Of a stretch of DNA of 64,000 nt, positions 41,136-49,366 are shown piece after piece. The stretch spans positions 930,001 to 994,000 of the forward strand of contig CBDFNN010000004.1 of the NCBI GenBank assembly GCA_965250215.1. The letters run 5' to 3'. The notes beneath the pieces are model-generated. The model did not search any database, was not told the DNA's origin, and saw only the letters and a program-made list of their open reading frames with translations. The position numbers were made by a program, and so were the translations under genes. The stretch comes from CBDFNN01 sp965250215. GTDB taxonomy: Bacteria > Bacteroidota > Rhodothermia > Rhodothermales > DATKEJ01. Within the stretch, counting starts at the first letter, position 1. Each line of letters begins with the position of its first letter.

Positions 41136-42548
41136 ATGAGAAACACGGCAACCATATTGGTTCTATTGGTGGTTTTGTCTTCGGTTTTTTGCCCTTCAAG
41201 TGCTAGCGGAAACCAGGTCGACGATGTGGCGAATGAAGAATTAGTCATAACATTTGAGGAGGAGAAACATAAGTTCAGAGAGGGTGAAAGACGATTAATT
41301 AGCAATATTATCGTTCAATCGGAAAAAGAAGTTCGTGCCCTTTTACCGACACTACCCAAAGGAATTCAAGTAAGGGTTTCCATTACCGAGGAAGAGGTCA
41401 ACAGGATTGGAGGGGTTAATGGACGAACCGAGAGCAATACTCCGGCTGAAATCATGGTTGAGGTATCTAGGGTTTTTCCTGGTGGTATTTCGGCGGCAAT
41501 TAATTCGGGCTTGTCAGCGCTAATTTTCCACGAGTTTCATCATCTGTCCCGAGGTTGGGCTATTAAAGACAATAAGTACGGTCAGGGGATCTCTATTGCC
41601 ATAATAAATGAAGGTTTGGCCGTCGTGTTTTCGGAAACGTATACAGGTGTTTTGCTTGAGGGAAATAGATATCCAAAGGATGTGGACAAGTGGGTGCCGG
41701 AGATTTTGGCGCTTCCTAAGAATGCAGATTACGGAAAGTGGATGTTTAAGCATCCTGACGGCAGATCAATGATCGGTTATCGGACCGGAAATTATATTAT
41801 CCGCCGAGCCATTGCTAATTCAGGGAAAAATATACTCGAGCTGAGTAAACTCACGCCGGACGAAATATGGGATATAGTAAAGACTAAGACCCCAGGATTG
41901 TCCATCTCATTTGACGAGGAAAATTTTGAGTTTTCGGAGAGCGAAAAGCAACTTATTATTCAGATTATCCAGAAGTCGGAAAAAGGAGTCCGAGTTGTTT
42001 TGCCAACATTGCCTAGAGATATCAGCGTATCGGTCACTATTATTGATAGAGAAATTGATATTGTCGGAGGCGTTTCCGGAAGAGCTGATGCTCCCGGGGA
42101 AGTTCTTATTGAATTATCCAATGTTTTTCCGGGCGGTATAGTCGGGGCTGCGAAGGGCGGATTATCGGCATCGGTTTATCATGAGTTTCATCATCTATAC
42201 CGAGGTTGGACCATAAGAGAGAATAAATTTGGTCAGGGAATCTCTATTGCCGTTGTCAATGAAGGATTGGCTGTGGTGTTTTCTGAGATATATACCGGTG
42301 TCAAAGAGGAAGGAAACCGCTATCCAAAAGAAGTGGATAAATGGGTACCAGAGATAATGGCACTGCCAAAGGACGCAGATTACGGGAAGTGGATGTTTCA
42401 ACACCCTGATGGAAGAATTGCGATAGGCTATAAAACTGGAAACTATCTTATTAGGGAAGCTATCTCTAAATCCGGAAAAAATATTCTTGAACTGGGTAAA
42501 CTCGATCCGGATGAGATATACCGATTGGCTGGGGTATCGAATAAATAG
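41136..42548 (+). CDS. secreted tandem double-domain DUF2268-like zinc protease
   Basis: The 470-residue protein has a signal peptide of about 24 residues (ending SSASG). It consists of two copies of one domain, about residues 34-250 and 255-470, which align along their whole length with most residues identical or similar. Each copy has HEFHHLxRGW (His132-His136 and His349-His353) and NEGLAVVFSE (Glu159 and Glu376), the HExxH zinc site and the third ligand expected of DUF2268-type predicted proteases. Both sites look intact. Single-domain forms are the usual size of the family, so this is a recent internal duplication. The target is unknown. The gene is followed by an SGNH hydrolase gene 28 bases downstream. 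Confidence 0.82.
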   Translation: MRNTATILVLLVVLSSVFCPSSASGNQVDDVANEELVITFEEEKHKFREGERRLISNIIVQSEKEVRALLPTLPKGIQVRVSITEEEVNRIGGVNGRTESNTPAEIMVEVSRVFPGGISAAINSGLSALIFHEFHHLSRGWAIKDNKYGQGISIAIINEGLAVVFSETYTGVLLEGNRYPKDVDKWVPEILALPKNADYGKWMFKHPDGRSMIGYRTGNYIIRRAIANSGKNILELSKLTPDEIWDIVKTKTPGLSISFDEENFEFSESEKQLIIQIIQKSEKGVRVVLPTLPRDISVSVTIIDREIDIVGGVSGRADAPGEVLIELSNVFPGGIVGAAKGGLSASVYHEFHHLYRGWTIRENKFGQGISIAVVNEGLAVVFSEIYTGVKEEGNRYPKEVDKWVPEIMALPKDADYGKWMFQHPDGRIAIGYKTGNYLIREAISKSGKNILELGKLDPDEIYRLAGVSNK

Positions 42549-42575
42549 CTCGGGAACGAACCCTATCATTCTTCT

Positions 42576-43712
42576 ATGAAAAAGATTATCGTATTGGCCG
42601 TTCTCTTTCTTGCAAGTGTCTCGACGACTTCGGCTCAGGACAAAATTTGGTGGAATCCAGAGCATAGCGAATTTCCCGTCGTCGAAGGTCAAGCTTGGCC
42701 CTCTGAGGTCGAAAGTTATTACGACAGATTTCCCACTCGGGCAAAGGACAATGTGCGAGAACCAGTCTGGGATCTATCTACCAATAGTGCTGGCCTCATT
42801 ATCAGATTTCACACGAACTCTCCAGATATCACCATTCGATACGGTCTGGGAATGGACTTCGGGGGAAGCTACGCCATGACACATTTTCCAGCGACTGGGG
42901 TCAGCGGCTTGGACCTTTACGCTCTGGATCAAAACGGTAAGGAGATATTTGCTGCCGGGCGACGTGCCTTTGCGGACACCTCCAGTTATCAATATTCAAA
43001 TTTGGATCCCGTAGTGGACTATGAAGAAAAGGGTACGGAATACCGACTTTATCTTCCTCTGTACAACAAAGTGACGTGGATGGAAATTGGTGTTGACTCA
43101 ACTGCGAGATTTGAATTCCTGGCGAGAAGAGATCAAAAACCGATTGTTGTGTATGGGACGTCTATTGCCCAAGGTGGATGTGCGTCTCGACCTGGCATGG
43201 CTTGGACATCGATTCTTGCGAGGGACCTAAATCAGCCAGTAGTAAACCTTGGTTTTAGTGGCAATTGCCACATGGATGAAGAAGTGATCTCCCTTCTTGG
43301 CGAGATTGATGCTGAGCTTTTTGTTATTGATTGCATGCCCAATCTAGACAATGCAGACAGGTGGGCAGATTCGGAACTGTCCTTACTAATAAAGAACTCG
43401 ATTCTCGACCTTCGAGATTTGAAGCCAAATACACCAATACTTCTTGTCGATCATTCTGGATATGCTCAGTCCTTGGCCAGTCCCTCGTCTCTAGAGAGAA
43501 TCAGGCGATTAAGACGAGTTCAAAGAAGCGTAATTGATCAACTTTCGACTGAAGGCAATCAGAAGGATCTCTTCTACTTGAATACGGAGCGTCTTGGGAT
43601 GAGTATGGATGGAACAGTGGATGGGGTTCATCCAAACGATCTCGGAATGATGCAAATCGCTACCGGATATGCCAAGCGACTTCGCGAGATTATAAAAACC
43701 AAGAACCAATAA
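42576..43712 (+). CDS. secreted SGNH/GDSL hydrolase with GxDLY domain
   Basis: The 378-residue protein has a signal peptide ending TSAQ. The N-terminal beta-sandwich carries GLDLYALDQNG, matching the GxDLY domain that precedes such hydrolases (PF14607). The SGNH catalytic domain (PF14606) starts at about residue 188: VVYGTSIAQGGCASRPG has the nucleophile Ser in GTS, NLGFSGNCHMDEE has the Gly/Asn, and DGVHPNDLGM has the catalytic Asp and His. These are probable carbohydrate esterases of the periplasm or cell surface. The gene converges on a sulfatase gene with only 18 bases between; both suit attack on sulfated and acylated polysaccharides. Confidence 0.88.
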   Translation: MKKIIVLAVLFLASVSTTSAQDKIWWNPEHSEFPVVEGQAWPSEVESYYDRFPTRAKDNVREPVWDLSTNSAGLIIRFHTNSPDITIRYGLGMDFGGSYAMTHFPATGVSGLDLYALDQNGKEIFAAGRRAFADTSSYQYSNLDPVVDYEEKGTEYRLYLPLYNKVTWMEIGVDSTARFEFLARRDQKPIVVYGTSIAQGGCASRPGMAWTSILARDLNQPVVNLGFSGNCHMDEEVISLLGEIDAELFVIDCMPNLDNADRWADSELSLLIKNSILDLRDLKPNTPILLVDHSGYAQSLASPSSLERIRRLRRVQRSVIDQLSTEGNQKDLFYLNTERLGMSMDGTVDGVHPNDLGMMQIATGYAKRLREIIKTKNQ

Positions 43713-43729
43713 CCAAAGACCAAGAACAA
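43695..43729. repeat. degenerate heptamer array, AAAACCA-type x5, overlapping a stop codon
   Basis: AAAACCA, AGAACCA, ATAACCA, AAGACCA, AGAACAA at exact 7-base spacing fill the junction between the convergent SGNH hydrolase and sulfatase genes. The hydrolase's last codons (KTKNQ) and its TAA stop are part of the array. Confidence 0.8.
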
Positions 43730-43730
43730 G

Positions 43731-45077
43731 TCAGCTCCCTCTCCACCAAGGCACCTTTCCGCCTTCTCGAATATACTCACGCAGTGCACGAGCTAGTCGT
43801 CTGAAGATTTCTTTCTCCTCTTCTATTAGGTTGTCTTTCTCCTGCGGATCCTCATCGAGATTGTACAACTCCATGGGTTCAAAAGGACTGTTCTGAAGAA
43901 GCTTCCAAGCTCCATGTCGAACGGCCTCAATCGTCTTTCCGTTGTATCGCATATTTCCTTCTCGCCTGGAGAAAAAGAGGTAGCGCGAATCCCAGTTTTG
44001 GCTTTTTCCTCGAAGGGTAGGAAGAAAACTCTTCCCCTCAATATAATGACGAATCGGTACTTGGGCCGCGTCCAAAAGAGTAGGAAACAGATCCATGGTT
44101 AGTGCCGTGTGATCGGACGTGGATCCGGCTTCGATATGACCTGGCCAAGCAACAGCGGCAGGGACACGCAGTCCTCCCTCGTACATGCTTTGCTTTCCAT
44201 CGCGAAGATCGCCATTGTTAGCGCCGACGCTCAGCTGACCTCCATTGTCGCTGACGAACACAACGATAGTATTCTCGGCTTGACCGCTTCCTTCAAGAGC
44301 CGCCATGACCTTTCCGATCCCCTCATCCATGTGTTCAATCAAGGCTACCAATCCTGCGCGATCTTCCTCAATTTCGGCCTCACGTGCCCTGACTTTATCA
44401 CGCCAATCATCTGGTGGCTGGATGGGTGTATGTGGAGCATTGTAGGCTAAGTATAGAAAGAATGGCGCATCAGATGCCTGGCGACTCTGGACATAATCAA
44501 CGGCCCAGTCGGAAAACAAATCAGTAGCATGTCCTTCGGGATGGATGAGCTCGAGATTTCGCCTCATGTAATTTATACCGCGACGTCGATGTGTGTAATA
44601 GTCGTCCATCATATCGCCGAGATAACCATGGAAGAATTCGAAGCCTCGGTCATTGGGCCGATCGGGAGCGGACAGCCCAAGATGCCATTTACCAACCATC
44701 GCTGTATGATAGCCTTTGTCCCGGAGGAGCTCTGGCAACAAGGGTACATCCTCTGCTAGATTACCCCAATTGTCTTCAGCGCGAGTCCGGATCACGCCCG
44801 GGACGCCGGCCATCGGAGGATAGCGACCCGTCAAAAGCGAAGCTCGAGTTGGAGAGCAAACGGGTGAGTTGGCATAGAAATTACTGAAGCGCATTCCTGA
44901 TTCGACGATCCGATCAATTGCAGGGGTCTTAAGGTCATTGGCCCCATAACTCGAGAGATCTCCATAGCCGAGATCATCGGCGAGGATCAAAATAATATTT
45001 GGAGGCTGATCTTGAGCAAACGAGTCATTGATCGAACCAATAGTCAGGACTAGGAAAAGGAGGTATAGGTATTTCAT
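43731..45077 (-). CDS. secreted sulfatase (arylsulfatase family, S1)
   Basis: This 448-residue protein has a signal peptide ending SFAQ. The metal-binding Asp-Asp is at residues 34-35 (ILADDLGYGD). The active-site motif CSPTRASLLTGRYP has Cys74, the residue converted to formylglycine by a sulfatase-maturating enzyme (CxPxR). The VSDNGG block near residue 275 supplies further metal ligands. It removes sulfate esters from a polysaccharide or aryl substrate in the periplasm or outside. No maturase is in the window. It is probably functionally linked to the convergent SGNH hydrolase. Confidence 0.92.
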   Translation of the reverse strand: MKYLYLLFLVLTIGSINDSFAQDQPPNIILILADDLGYGDLSSYGANDLKTPAIDRIVESGMRFSNFYANSPVCSPTRASLLTGRYPPMAGVPGVIRTRAEDNWGNLAEDVPLLPELLRDKGYHTAMVGKWHLGLSAPDRPNDRGFEFFHGYLGDMMDDYYTHRRRGINYMRRNLELIHPEGHATDLFSDWAVDYVQSRQASDAPFFLYLAYNAPHTPIQPPDDWRDKVRAREAEIEEDRAGLVALIEHMDEGIGKVMAALEGSGQAENTIVVFVSDNGGQLSVGANNGDLRDGKQSMYEGGLRVPAAVAWPGHIEAGSTSDHTALTMDLFPTLLDAAQVPIRHYIEGKSFLPTLRGKSQNWDSRYLFFSRREGNMRYNGKTIEAVRHGAWKLLQNSPFEPMELYNLDEDPQEKDNLIEEEKEIFRRLARALREYIREGGKVPWWRGS

Positions 45078-45428
45078 AGAATTGTCACGACGAAAACGTT
45101 TCGGTCAATCTAGGCATTGACAATTTCGCTGTCCAGCTTCGATGTTTTGAGTTGTGGGTGATGTGTTCTGGTGAGAATATATAGAGATAGAGGTTTCGCC
45201 ATTCATTCTTCTTAGAATGTGACAAGAGGTCATAATACTAGTCGTCCCTTTTACAGGCTAAGTGGATCAAGAATGCAAGTGAACCCGAACCTGCTCAAGG
45301 CTAGCGAGTTGATGAGATTCGAAGTATTCAAAACGAGATTGGCGTTTGATCAATAAAACTTCCTTAGTTATCAATTATCGGCCAGTCACATTCGTTTACC
45401 TTAAAAATAGCAGCTAAGAACACGGTCC
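45078..45428. other. 351-base region between divergent sulfatase and osmC-like genes
   Basis: The spacer must hold two promoters. Next to the sulfatase start, CGAAA-ACG-TTTCG (45091-45103) is a near-palindrome with a central CG, reminiscent of LacI-family operators of sugar genes. This is weak evidence. No reading frame or RNA was recognised. Confidence 0.4.
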
Positions 45429-45854
45429 ATGATTAAGATCAAACGACTCAACGACAATTTCCATTTCCAAGCAAGCAACAAACTTGGCAATACCATGGAT
45501 ATGGATAATGCGGGTGGAACGGGCGAGCCCAACAAGGGCATTGGGCCTATGGATGCGCTCTTAGCGGCGATTGGAGGATGCAGTGGAATCGACATCGTGA
45601 TCATCCTTAAAAAGATGAAGCAGCAAATCGACTCTTTCGAAATGGAAATCGAGGGCGATCGGGAAAACGAGGCAGATCATACCTATTGGAAGACGATCCA
45701 TACGAACTTTATCTTGACTGGCAATCTCGATCCAGCAAAAGTCCGACGGGCTATTGACTTGAGTATCGAGAAATACTGCTCGGTATCCAAGGCCTTGGAG
45801 AAGAGTTCAGAAATCAGCTACACCTTCACGATCAACGGTGTCCAGATCGAGTAG
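45429..45854 (+). CDS. OsmC/Ohr-family protein
   Basis: The 141-residue cytoplasmic protein has the OsmC fold pattern: GGTGEPNKGIGPMDALLAAIGGCSGIDIVIIL (core GPMDALLAAIGGCSGID), with the first conserved Cys51, and IEKYCSVSKALEKS with the second, Cys117. In the Ohr/OsmC branch these two Cys reduce organic peroxides; this sequence is closer to the YhfA-like branch (GPMxxLLAAxGGCSxxDV), whose substrate is less clear. It stands alone. Confidence 0.9.
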   Translation: MIKIKRLNDNFHFQASNKLGNTMDMDNAGGTGEPNKGIGPMDALLAAIGGCSGIDIVIILKKMKQQIDSFEMEIEGDRENEADHTYWKTIHTNFILTGNLDPAKVRRAIDLSIEKYCSVSKALEKSSEISYTFTINGVQIE

Positions 45855-46026
45855 GACCCTACCTATCAACGAGATCGTCCGGCGAAATGGTTGCTGGACT
45901 GGAAGACAATTCCAAGCTGTTCAATTGAAGGTTCAGTAATTCTAAGATCTCTCTGCAATCGGAGAAGCAATCCCTCATAGTTTCCGAATGCCACTGTCCA
46001 TATCCAGATGTCTGAAAATCGGACAT

Positions 46027-46057
46027 TCTGATAATCTGACCTCTGACCTCTGACCTT
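46027..46057. repeat. degenerate heptamer/octamer array, TCTGACC-type
   Basis: TCTGA at 46027, 46035, 46042 and 46049 (spacing 8, 7, 7), then TTCTG, running directly into the start region of the ABC-F gene. It is the complement of the TCAGA core seen at 3956 and 38686. Confidence 0.65.
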
Positions 46058-48115
46058 CTGTTACATCTCAACAACATATCCCTAGCTTTCGGCGGCCAAG
46101 AAGTGCTCCGTGATCTTTCCTGGCACATTAAACCTGGAAAACGAATTGGACTTATTGGTCCTAACGGAGCCGGAAAATCTACCCTACTCAAACTCATCTC
46201 AGGGAAAATCCAACCAAATGAAGGGACCCTTTCCTCAGCCGGATCTAGGACTATAGGTTACCTGAGTCAGGATACGCAGGAAATCGACTCGAACAATACG
46301 GTTCTGAATGAGGCCATGACGGCATTTCAGAAGATCTTTGATCTTCAGGCCGCGGAAGAGTCTGTCACTCTACAAATGGGTGAGATTTCGGATCATGATT
46401 CGGATGAATATCAGCGGCTCGAAAAGCAATTCGTCAATATCCACTCGGAGCTGGCTGTTCATGACATTCATCGCCTCCGTCCTTGGACCGAGAGCATTCT
46501 TGAGGGACTCGGATTTGAAACCGACGATCTGGAACGCCCCCTCGCCACATTTTCCGGTGGATGGAGGATGAGGGTTTCTCTTGCTCGTATGCTCTTGACT
46601 GAGCCCGATCTATTGTTGCTTGATGAGCCTACCAACCACCTTGATATCGAGAGTATCGATTGGCTCGAAGACTACCTGAAGACTTATCGAGGCACTGTTG
46701 TACTTGTTTCGCATGACCGCTACTTCCTTGATCGAATGATTAACACGACAGCGGAGTTGATGCGTGGAAAGGTGACGGAATATGCTGGCAACTACGACTT
46801 CTATTTGGCCTCCCGTGAGGAGCGTCGAACATTGGCTGCCTCCGCCTATGCAAATCAGCAACAGCACATAAAGGAGACGGAGCGCTTTATTCAGCGATTC
46901 CGTGCAAAGGCGACCAAAGCTAAGCAGGTTCAATCAAGGGTTAAAGCGCTCGCTCGACTGGTCCGTTTGGAACCTCCACCGGAGGATCTCGCGACGATGA
47001 GTTTCCGATTCCCAGAGCCAGACCCATCGGGAAAAGTTGTGATCGAATTCTCGGATTACTCTAAGCGATATCCCAATGCGGAAGGCCCTGACATCGAAGT
47101 ATTCGATAAGGCACGAGAATTTAAAATTGAGCGAGGTGACAAAGTCGCCTTGGTGGGAAAGAACGGAGCTGGAAAAAGTACGCTTGCCAGAATGATTCTT
47201 GGAACGGAGAGTTTTGAAGGGACACGTGACGTTGGATATCGAGTGACACCCTCATTTTTCGCCCAGCATCAGGCTGAGATTCTCGATCCGAGAGATACTG
47301 TCTTGGAATCGATGCAGCGCGTGGCCGAGGGACAAACTCTGACACAAATCAGATCCATTTTAGGGGCCTTTCTCTTTAGCGGTGACGATGTCGACAAGCT
47401 CGTGGGGGTTTTGTCGGGTGGAGAGAAGAGTCGAGTGGCTCTTGCAAGAACCTTGCTGACACCCTCGAACTTCCTAGTACTCGATGAGCCTACGAACCAC
47501 CTCGATATTCAATCAAAAGGAGTTCTCATCGAGGCACTTATTCAGTTTAACGGCACCTTCGTTGTTGTAAGTCACGATCGATATTTTCTAGATAAAATTG
47601 TCAATCAGGTTTGGCATGTCGAGGGGGGAGGAGTGAAACCATACCTCGGTACTTATTCGGATTATGTCTGGAGCGTGAAAAAGAAAGGTGCACCGGTGGC
47701 TCAAAAGACAGTCGCACAATCGGCGACGAATGGAAAGTCGACCGAGAAACCAAAGTCGGGAGGAAGGAAAACGAAAGAGCAAAAACGGCAGGAAGCTGAA
47801 GAGCGAAATCAGCTTTACAAGGAGAAGAAATCGAGAGAGAAAGATGGCGTAGTAGCTGAACCCGACCAGTTGGGTAAGTCAGAATGGAGTAGGATGTCCG
47901 AGGGAAAGAAGAAAAACACGCTCGAGAAATATGAAAAAGAAATAGAGCTTATGGAGTCACGCAAAGCTGAGCTGACACAGAAGTTGGCGGAGCCGGATTT
48001 CTTTTCTGATCCTCAGGCCTCAGGCGCGGCAATGAAAGAGTATGGAGAACTGGAGGCTAGACTCGCTCGTTACATCAAGAATTGGGAGAGCCTTGCGGAG
48101 GAGATAGAAAACTAG
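46058..48115 (+). CDS. ABC-F family ATPase (translation factor type)
   Basis: This protein has two ABC modules and no membrane part. Walker A motifs are GPNGAGKST and GKNGAGKST, signatures are FSGGWRMRVSLARML and LSGGEKSRVALARTL, and Walker B motifs are LLLLDEPTNHLD and FLVLDEPTNHLD. The linker has the long charged helices of the ABC-F interdomain, and the C-terminal 90 residues form a Lys/Glu coiled coil. It is probably of the Uup/YheS group acting on the ribosome. The first canonical start, GTG 46103, would remove LNNISLAFGGQE, the first strand with the adenine-stacking Phe. An in-frame stop lies at 46037-46039. I therefore start at CTG 46058, giving 685 residues; CTG 46043 is also possible. 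Confidence 0.85.
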   Translation: MLHLNNISLAFGGQEVLRDLSWHIKPGKRIGLIGPNGAGKSTLLKLISGKIQPNEGTLSSAGSRTIGYLSQDTQEIDSNNTVLNEAMTAFQKIFDLQAAEESVTLQMGEISDHDSDEYQRLEKQFVNIHSELAVHDIHRLRPWTESILEGLGFETDDLERPLATFSGGWRMRVSLARMLLTEPDLLLLDEPTNHLDIESIDWLEDYLKTYRGTVVLVSHDRYFLDRMINTTAELMRGKVTEYAGNYDFYLASREERRTLAASAYANQQQHIKETERFIQRFRAKATKAKQVQSRVKALARLVRLEPPPEDLATMSFRFPEPDPSGKVVIEFSDYSKRYPNAEGPDIEVFDKAREFKIERGDKVALVGKNGAGKSTLARMILGTESFEGTRDVGYRVTPSFFAQHQAEILDPRDTVLESMQRVAEGQTLTQIRSILGAFLFSGDDVDKLVGVLSGGEKSRVALARTLLTPSNFLVLDEPTNHLDIQSKGVLIEALIQFNGTFVVVSHDRYFLDKIVNQVWHVEGGGVKPYLGTYSDYVWSVKKKGAPVAQKTVAQSATNGKSTEKPKSGGRKTKEQKRQEAEERNQLYKEKKSREKDGVVAEPDQLGKSEWSRMSEGKKKNTLEKYEKEIELMESRKAELTQKLAEPDFFSDPQASGAAMKEYGELEARLARYIKNWESLAEEIEN

Positions 48116-48133
48116 CCGACAGCCATCAGAGGT

Positions 48134-48179
48134 CAGTCTTCAGAAGTACGGAGTTCTGACAACTGACTTCTGAAGACTG
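48134..48179. terminator. bidirectional terminator-like hairpin
   Basis: CAGTCTTCAGAAGT (48134-48147) is the exact complement of ACTTCTGAAGACTG (48166-48179), a 14-base stem around an 18-base loop. It lies between the convergent ABC-F gene (end 48115) and lipoprotein gene (end 48204), so it can end transcripts from both. No long T-run is seen. Confidence 0.6.
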
Positions 48180-48203
48180 GTGCTTACATCCCGCGAATGT
48201 CTA

Positions 48204-48749
48204 CTATATGCCTTGGAATATGCCTCCGCCAAGAGCATCAAAACTACCAGTAATAGTGACGTCGATTTGCTCGTTTGTGGTTCCGTTGAAAACGCTACCA
48301 GTAGCCGTGAAATTGATGGTCCCCTTTAGTTGATTGTCGCTTGATTTCGTGATGCTGATTGTTCCGCTAATAGAAACGGCGCTGCTGGTATTTCCGCCAC
48401 CCGTCCCGATGTAGGTAGCGACAAACTCGTTCGAGCCAAGACTTTCGAAGCTGGAGGTGGCGTCAACTATTTGATAGGTACCCGTACCTGGCCGACCAGC
48501 CGAATTCTTCAAGGCCGAAATTACGTGTCCTGATGGAGTGCTTGCCATGAAGATTCCAAAGCCGCTAGATGAAGCAGACGTGCTTCCTGCAAAAGTCGAA
48601 CCACCACCAAAGCTAGCCGCTACATCGCCAGTAATAGTGATTTCAAAATCGCCAATGGCTCCTTGCTGTAAAGGGTCTTCGGTACTATCGCATCCGACCA
48701 TTAGAAATATTATGAGAACGAGTGATAATTTTTGAAGATGGGCCAGCAT
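48204..48749 (-). CDS. small beta-rich lipoprotein of unknown function
   Basis: The 181-residue protein has a lipoprotein signal peptide with lipobox MVGC (Cys20), followed by DSTEDPLQQGAIGDFEITITGD (core GDFEITITGD). The mature part is rich in Gly, Ser and Thr in alternating strands, such as AVSISGTISITKSSDNQLKGTINFT (core SGTISITKSSDNQLKGTI), suggesting a small beta-sandwich or barrel of about 150 residues. No family recognised. It is convergent with the ABC-F gene. Confidence 0.75.
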   Translation of the reverse strand: MLAHLQKLSLVLIIFLMVGCDSTEDPLQQGAIGDFEITITGDVAASFGGGSTFAGSTSASSSGFGIFMASTPSGHVISALKNSAGRPGTGTYQIVDATSSFESLGSNEFVATYIGTGGGNTSSAVSISGTISITKSSDNQLKGTINFTATGSVFNGTTNEQIDVTITGSFDALGGGIFQGI

Positions 48750-49366
48750 GTGAGTTTTGAGTTTAGAGCTCCGGTGCAGAGCTTGATTGTGAAACGATCC
48801 GAAAGGATCTCCGCTTACACCTATATGTGCTTTTTTCTTGGAAATAGTGTCATTCGAGTCAAAATAATCTAGCTACAATCTGGATCGATCCTCATGGAAC
48901 GCACTCAAAGTCAATAGGATCGCCGAATGCAGCTCTTATTGCGTCACAACTTCCATCAAAGGTCATATCAATAGCTAAATGTGACGAGTCTGTTCAGACT
49001 AAAATGATGGTTTGAAAATCGAAAATGGCCTTTATTTGATTTTCTCTCGACCGTTCGATACGCAATTGCCTCCAACAGAAGCCATGGTGTATAAATCGTT
49101 CTCGTCTCCAAAATGCACGACCACAATCTCGTCTGGATCTAGACTGCTTATTTTCCGAGAACCGCTTACCAAGAGCCCGAGAAAGACATCTTATGCACGA
49201 AAATAGACCTTAAGTTATGTGTGTTTAGTTGCTTACCAAAGCCAGCACACGCCACTTCCAAAATCTAGGTGCATTTTGGCCTTCCTGAAAGCAGGCGACT
49301 GACGTCTGAAGACTGTTATAGGATTAAGTCGTAGTTTCGCATGTCCAAGGAGAAAACAGCAACAGA
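48750..49366. other. 617-base intergenic region
   Basis: The longest spacer in the window, between the lipoprotein gene (minus) and the sugar transferase gene (plus). It contains on the minus strand a short frame of protein-like composition (49032-49172) and near 49306 a GACGTCTGAAGACTG segment resembling the hairpin arm at 48166-48179. Otherwise I see nothing. Confidence 0.4.
49032..49172 (-). CDS. possible small protein or gene relic
   Basis: A 46-codon frame from TTG 49172 reads like real protein: SSLDPDEIVVVHFGDENDLY followed by TMASVGGNCVSNGREKIK and stop TAA. The mixture of charged, hydrophobic and Gly residues is unlike the random frames nearby. The frame is closed upstream by a stop at 49191-49193. 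It may be the end of a lost gene. I do not recognise it. Confidence 0.25.
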   Translation of the reverse strand: MVSGSRKISSLDPDEIVVVHFGDENDLYTMASVGGNCVSNGREKIK

